DNA of 36,850 nt from CAYZNE01 sp964461035. Lineage in GTDB: Archaea > Nanobdellota > Nanobdellia > Woesearchaeales > CAYZNE01. Where the stretch lies: positions 1-36,850 of the forward strand of contig CAYWRI010000015.1 in NCBI GenBank assembly GCA_964461035.1. The letters run 5' to 3'. The position numbers were made by a program, and so were the translations under genes. Numbering within the stretch: the first letter of the stretch is position 1; every line of letters begins with the position of its first letter. The notes beneath the pieces were generated by a model. That model was not told the origin of the DNA and ran no database searches. It worked only from the letters and a program-made list of their open reading frames with translations. This document shows positions 33,398 through 36,850 of this stretch, in pieces.

Positions 33398-34594
33398 TTA
33401 ACTTAGTTTAATTATTATATCTCCACTATCATCAGTACTTAAAAGCACATCACCATCGCCAGATGCAGATATTAATCCACCATTACCAACACTATTAGAT
33501 ATTTTAACACTTCCTAAAACATCTAATGCATAAGCAGGAACTTTACCAATACCTACTAAACCATCTAAATATTGTATTCCGTCGGCTATTACTGTCCAAA
33601 TTGGCTCATCAAGACACAAAGTTCCCTCATTAGCACAAATATNNNNNNNNNNNNNNNNNNNNNNNNNNNNNNNNNNNNNNNNNNNNNNNNNNNNNNNNNN
33701 NNNNNNNNNNNNNNNNNNNNNNNNNNNNNNNNNNNNNNNNNNACTATTAAAAGCATTTATTGTTAATCTCATTGAACCAATTTTTATATTTGTGCCAAAA
33801 TCATCAGGTTCCAAGTCTTCTTGTTGAGATAACATATAAACAATGCTTGCACTAATTGTGTCTCTATCAAATAACATTGCAAAAGAAGACTCCTGATAAT
33901 CCGTATTTGAATAAAGAACTATCCAACCCAATTTTACTTCCTCATCACAAGTAACAGCAGGATTACAAGGAGATGGTATTGCTGGAGGCACAGAATAATC
34001 ACAAGACTCAGGATCTGTTTCACAAGATAAATTACAAAAACCATTGGGCATATTCCCAACATCGTAACAGGGTTCACCATAAACTAAAATCTCAAACCTA
34101 AAACTTGTAGGGTGAAAATCTGATGCTACCCATCCTGCAACTAAATCACTCTTAAGATATCGTTTTGGAAAAGAAATATTAAATATAATTGGAAAATCAG
34201 CTATTTCAGGAGCTTCATTTGGATTAACAGGATCAATTTTACCATCAAATAAAAAATTCATTTCCTCAGGTAGATAAAAATCAGAATTAGTTAAATCCAT
34301 TAAAACATCATAACCATTTCGTAACCCTGCATTAAATAGTAAATTAGTAGTTAACCCCAGAAAAACTTTATCATCCGATGAACCTCCAGGAGTTAATAAT
34401 CCTCTAATATTTCCAGTAACCTCTAAGCCACCATCTATAATAACTTGCTCCTGGAAGTAACCTAGAGGAACTATATTATCAACATATAACGTTTCGTGTG
34501 CACTTGTACCATCAGGATAATATGCAAAAATAAAAGAAGAATTAAATATTAATAACAAAATAAATAATACAAAAACCTCACTCTTTTTTACCAT
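33398..34594 (-). CDS. Secreted fibre-like surface protein (contains assembly gap)
   Basis: About 398 residues as assembled, but 100 N replace the middle, so length and continuity are uncertain. It starts with a signal sequence (VFVLFILLLIFNSSFIFA). Residues 30-290 are paralogous to the 717-residue protein at 24065 (LYVDNIVPLG, TGNIRGLLTPGGSSDDKVFL, MNFLFDGKID). Beyond the gap, YLDGLVGIGKVPAYALDVLG is the VGIG..P..LDV..G motif common in phage tail-fibre and related fibre proteins, and the short tail DGDVLLSTDDSGDIIIKLS is beta-rich. The ATG at 34594 is preferred over a GTG at 34603, which is part of the GAGGTG Shine-Dalgarno site. First gene of the surface cluster. Confidence 0.7.
   Translation of the reverse strand: MVKKSEVFVLFILLLIFNSSFIFAYYPDGTSAHETLYVDNIVPLGYFQEQVIIDGGLEVTGNIRGLLTPGGSSDDKVFLGLTTNLLFNAGLRNGYDVLMDLTNSDFYLPEEMNFLFDGKIDPVNPNEAPEIADFPIIFNISFPKRYLKSDLVAGWVASDFHPTSFRFEILVYGEPCYDVGNMPNGFCNLSCETDPESCDYSVPPAIPSPCNPAVTCDEEVKLGWIVLYSNTDYQESSFAMLFDRDTISASIVYMLSQQEDLEPDDFGTNIKIGSMRLTINAFNSXXXXXXXXXXXXXXXXXXXXXXXXXXXXXXXXXXICANEGTLCLDEPIWTVIADGIQYLDGLVGIGKVPAYALDVLGSVKISNSVGNGGLISASGDGDVLLSTDDSGDIIIKLS
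33643..33742. other. Assembly gap (100 N)
   Basis: Exactly 100 N in a row, the conventional filler for a scaffold gap of unknown length. It lies inside the fibre-like gene. Alignment by eye with the 717-residue paralogue suggests that about 240 bases are really missing. Confidence 0.95.
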
Positions 34595-34600
34595 AATGAA

Positions 34601-34606
34601 CACCTC
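34601..34606 (-). promoter_or_regulatory. Shine-Dalgarno site of the 398-residue gene
   Basis: GAGGTG on the minus strand, six bases before the ATG at 34594. The GTG inside it would otherwise be read as an earlier start. A TATA-like ATATTTAAA at 34617-34625 lies just upstream, so this gene has both a promoter and a ribosome-binding site. Confidence 0.55.
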
Positions 34607-34707
34607 AGGATAACTACTTTAAATATCAATTGTTATATTAATATACCTAAATTATTGTGCAATGCATTTATTAAGTTTTCGAAAAAAGAAGTTTTACTAT
34701 GACCTAA

Positions 34708-34726
34708 GTTTTACATTATGTAAAAC
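34708..34726. repeat. Perfect 9-bp inverted repeat
   Basis: GTTTTACAT and ATGTAAAAC flank a single T. The element lies between the divergent surface cluster and the Memo gene, roughly 115-130 bases upstream of the former and 180-195 upstream of the latter. It could be an operator for a dimeric regulator, or a hairpin one base after the stop of the small frame at 34728-34826. Confidence 0.6.
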
Positions 34727-34727
34727 A

Positions 34728-34826
34728 TTACTTTTTCTCAATTTTAGTGTTATCAAATTCAGAATCTTCTTTTGTCTCAGCGCTATTTACTTGCGATTTT
34801 TCTAATATTGAACTACTAAAAATCAT
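34728..34826 (-). CDS. Possible 32-residue small protein
   Basis: Short open frame MIFSSSILEKSQVNSAETKE followed by DSEFDNTKIEKK and TAA. The polar acidic/basic composition is like that of real proteins in this window, and a hydrophobic in-frame extension with alternative starts (VLVA) precedes the ATG. There is no clear promoter or ribosome-binding site. It occupies the otherwise empty interval 34607-34903. It may also be chance. Confidence 0.25.
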   Translation of the reverse strand: MIFSSSILEKSQVNSAETKEDSEFDNTKIEKK

Positions 34827-34903
34827 TGCAACCAACACAACCCTCTCACATCAACAACAAAAATTCCAAAACATTTTTAATTTATGGAAGTATTTTAGTA
34901 ATT

Positions 34904-35782
34904 ATGAGAAAAGCAGTTGCGGCAGGAATGTTTTATGAAAAAGCAAAAACTTTGTTAGATGAACAAATAAAAGAATGTTTTTTAGAAGAAAAAGGTCCAG
35001 GAACATTACCAATTAAAATAAATAAATCAAAAAAGTCCTTAGCAATTATTTCCCCTCATGCAGGATATTCTTATAGTGGAATGGCTGCAGCCTGGTCTTT
35101 TAAAGCAATAGCTGAACAAAAAATGTCTGACTTATATGTAATTATCGGACCTAACCATTATTCAACAGAATCAGGTTTAACATCTGAAACATTTGAAATG
35201 CCTCACGGATTTGTAAGAGTTGATCAACATTTTGCAAGAGAACTTGTTGCTAAAGGAACAATAAAAGAAAATAACAAAATTCATATAAATGAGCATTCAA
35301 TTGAAGTTCAAATTCCGTTTCTACAATTTATTTTTAGAAAAAATATTGAAAAACTAAAAATTTTACCAATACTTATCGGTTCTGATATAACCAGAAAAGA
35401 ACTTAAAAATTTAGCAATTGACATTAAAGAAGTTGCAATGGATATGAATAAAAAAATCACAGTAATTATTAGTTCAGATTTTACACATTATGGTTCAAAC
35501 TATGGTTATATTCCTTTTGAATCAGAAAGACAAAAAAATATTTATGCTCTTGATAACAAAGCAATAGATTTTATTAAAAACTTAGATGCTGAAGGATTTC
35601 TTGATTTTGTAGAACAAGAACAAATGACAATCTGTGGAGCTATTCCAATTTATCTTCTTTTAAACATTATTAAAGACACAGATGTTTTATTAGAACAATA
35701 TTACACTTCTGCAGATCTAGACCCTAATTCAAATTATAAGAATTCTGTTTCTTATGCAAGTATTGTTTTTAATGAGAAATAA
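34904..35782 (+). CDS. Memo family protein (AmmeMemoRadiSam system protein B)
   Basis: A 292-residue cytoplasmic protein of the Memo family, related in fold to aromatic-ring-opening dioxygenases and found with AMMECR1 and a radical-SAM protein; its biochemical role in archaea is not settled. The start MRKAVAAGMFYEK matches the usual RKP-A-V-A-G-x-F-Y opening, which is why the ATG at 34904 is chosen over 34826. Further signatures are IISPHAGYSYSGMAAAWSF, VIIGPNHYS, HSIEVQIPFLQF and SSDFTHYGSNYGY, carrying the conserved His residues, and TICGAIPIY. A TATA-like TTTTTAATTTA is centred about 27 bases upstream. The AMMECR1 and radical-SAM partners are not in the window. Confidence 0.9.
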   Translation: MRKAVAAGMFYEKAKTLLDEQIKECFLEEKGPGTLPIKINKSKKSLAIISPHAGYSYSGMAAAWSFKAIAEQKMSDLYVIIGPNHYSTESGLTSETFEMPHGFVRVDQHFARELVAKGTIKENNKIHINEHSIEVQIPFLQFIFRKNIEKLKILPILIGSDITRKELKNLAIDIKEVAMDMNKKITVIISSDFTHYGSNYGYIPFESERQKNIYALDNKAIDFIKNLDAEGFLDFVEQEQMTICGAIPIYLLLNIIKDTDVLLEQYYTSADLDPNSNYKNSVSYASIVFNEK

Positions 35783-35792
35783 GTTTTAAGAT

Positions 35793-36488
35793 TTACATAA
35801 CTTTTAGTTTGCCTGGTTTGACTTGAAATATTTCTCCTTCTTCTGTTAAAGATTTTATTATTGTTTCAGCATCTTCTATTTCTGAAGTAGATATTACATC
35901 TTCTATATTTGCGCCAGGTCCTTTATCAAGAGTTTCTATTAATTCAATAAGTTTTTCAGCTTTACCAGTATTTTTATTTTCATTTAAACTGATTTGTTTT
36001 GAAGGGGTTTTGGGTGTTTCGAAAATCTCTTCTTCTTTAATTACAATTTCACTTTTAGAATTTTTAGTATCATCTAAATAATCTGAAGGAATTTCTATTT
36101 TTTCTTTTACTCTAGATAATAATTGTTTTTTTCTAAACTCAACCCACTTTTTATTTTCTATTTTTTTAATTATTTCATTATTCAAAAATACTTCTTGACC
36201 AAATTGACGAGGTTTACCAATTACAATAATTAATTCACCAACATCTGCATTGATGGATTTATTGAAATCACGAACAATTATTTTTCCTGTTCCATCATCA
36301 ACAATGCAAGAACCATTTTCTTTACTAACCATAATACCCATTAAATTAGCTCTTTTTATTTTACCATAATCAGTTATAATATAACTTGGATCCCAGCCTT
36401 CAGTTTTAATGTATTTTCCAGTTAATAACTCATTTATCTTGCAAAGTTTTGCTATGCTTCGTTGGTATTTGGTTTTTTCTTCTTCCAT
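35793..36488 (-). CDS. RPA32-like single-stranded DNA-binding protein (OB fold plus winged helix)
   Basis: A 231-residue protein with the layout of replication protein A small subunits. Residues about 40-115 form an OB fold (KIKRANLMGIMVSKENGSCI, VDDGTGKIIVRDF, VGELIIVIGKPRQFGQEVFL), residues 125-175 are a polar linker, and residues 176-231 are a winged helix like the RPA_C domain (KAEKLIELIETLDKGPGANI ... IKSLTEEGEIFQVKPGKLKV). It should bind ssDNA during replication and repair, possibly with other RPA subunits encoded elsewhere. A TATA-like box is centred about 26 bases before the ATG. The next gene on the same strand is the MCM 3' end, so a replication neighbourhood is likely. Confidence 0.82.
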   Translation of the reverse strand: MEEEKTKYQRSIAKLCKINELLTGKYIKTEGWDPSYIITDYGKIKRANLMGIMVSKENGSCIVDDGTGKIIVRDFNKSINADVGELIIVIGKPRQFGQEVFLNNEIIKKIENKKWVEFRKKQLLSRVKEKIEIPSDYLDDTKNSKSEIVIKEEEIFETPKTPSKQISLNENKNTGKAEKLIELIETLDKGPGANIEDVISTSEIEDAETIIKSLTEEGEIFQVKPGKLKVM

Positions 36489-36581
36489 TTTTATTTTAAT
36501 TGAACATTAAATAAAATAGCTAAACACATTACATTTTAATATTTAACTATAATTAGGTTTGTTTTTAACAAAGTAAAACAG

Positions 36582-36850
36582 TTATAACTTACTAATAAAT
36601 CCCTGTCTTGGCATGAATAAATCTCCCGCCCTTTTTAATTTATTGATAACTTCTGCAACTCTTTCTTCATCAACTTCTTTTTCTTTTGCAGCTTTAATTA
36701 TATCAAGAACCGGAATTACTTTACCAAATTTTCCTTCCATTTCTGTTATTAAATCTTTAACAATTTTAATATAACTTCTCTGTGATGCAGACATTCCCCC
36801 TCTAAATCTATCTATATCTATTTTTCATGTTGTGGGATCAAGACCTATTG
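36582..36850 (-). pseudogene. mcm: 3' end of MCM helicase gene, interrupted by an in-frame TGA (partial)
   Basis: The frame entering from the window edge reads IGLDPTT, then TGA (36825-36827), then KIDIDRFRGGMSASQRSYIK and a winged helix ending FMPRQGFISKL. In archaeal MCM proteins the end of the AAA+ part is followed by a segment of the type LDPETGKIDIDRI..G.S.SQR and then a C-terminal winged helix, so both sides of the TGA belong to one gene; a Gly codon GGA to TGA change would explain it. A separate 70-residue winged-helix peptide could start at the ATG at 36794, but without the linker. Most of the gene lies outside the window. Whether the stop is real, read through or a sequence error is open. 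Confidence 0.7.

Noticed and set aside
34747..34938. 63-codon plus-strand frame before the Memo gene
   Set aside because: It overlaps the conserved Memo start in another frame, has no promoter and its composition is unlike that of a protein.
36825..36827. TGA recoded as an amino acid (as in some Gracilibacteria/SR1)
   Set aside because: Only the MCM fragment has an internal TGA; all long genes lack them, and at least five genes end in TGA at sensible places.

Overview
The window is about 37 kb of AT-rich DNA from an archaeon. Archaeal replication genes (GINS subunit, RPA-like OB-fold protein, 3' end of MCM), a Nip7-like protein, a PUA protein, a Memo protein and an archaeal-type pilus ATPase with two membrane platform proteins fix the domain. 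Very low GC, large Cys-rich/LamG/FG-GAP secreted proteins and the style of the unknown proteins suggest a DPANN lineage (Woesearchaeota/Pacearchaeota-like); that placement is inference. A run of 100 N shows that this is a scaffolded, probably metagenomic, assembly. The first genes of transcription units usually have a TATA-like box 25-29 nt before the start codon (leaderless mRNA), while internal operon genes carry Shine-Dalgarno sites. I used this to choose several starts.

1-5.8 kb: sugar-nucleotide and glycan genes. A GT4 glycosyltransferase is followed by two divergent GT9 heptosyltransferase-like genes sharing one symmetric promoter, then an operon hldA-like kinase > gmhA > gmhB, the first three enzymatic steps of nucleotide-activated heptose synthesis. 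One GT9 gene appears truncated by a one-base frameshift.

5.9-11.8 kb: a plus-strand operon for a type IV pilus-like machine: a winged-helix protein, two coiled/TPR-like proteins of unknown function, a TadA/FlaI-type ATPase and two T2SF-domain membrane proteins. No pilin or prepilin peptidase is present.

11.8-16.5 kb: housekeeping genes: a phosphoesterase and a PUA protein divergent from a second symmetric promoter, a Nip7-like protein, Gins51, an unknown protein, ribose-phosphate pyrophosphokinase and a small unknown protein.

16.6-34.6 kb: a GC-elevated non-annotated island, then about 18 kb of minus-strand surface genes. In order of transcription: a tail-fibre-like secreted protein (398 aa, containing the assembly gap), a 266-aa secreted protein, a small lipoprotein, a 1950-aa protein with Cys-rich repeats, a LamG domain and a seven-repeat FG-GAP propeller, a 717-aa LamG protein paralogous to the first, a 1090-aa Ig-like/Cys-rich protein, a 218-aa secreted protein, a six-helix membrane protein and a 762-aa membrane-anchored protein with a pilin-like N-terminus. 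This looks like a cell-surface or adhesion apparatus that I cannot assign to a described system. The heptose genes could supply glycans for it and the pilus-type motor could help assemble part of it; both links are inference.

34.7-36.85 kb: a Memo-family protein, an RPA32-like ssDNA-binding protein and the C-terminal end of MCM, interrupted by an in-frame TGA.
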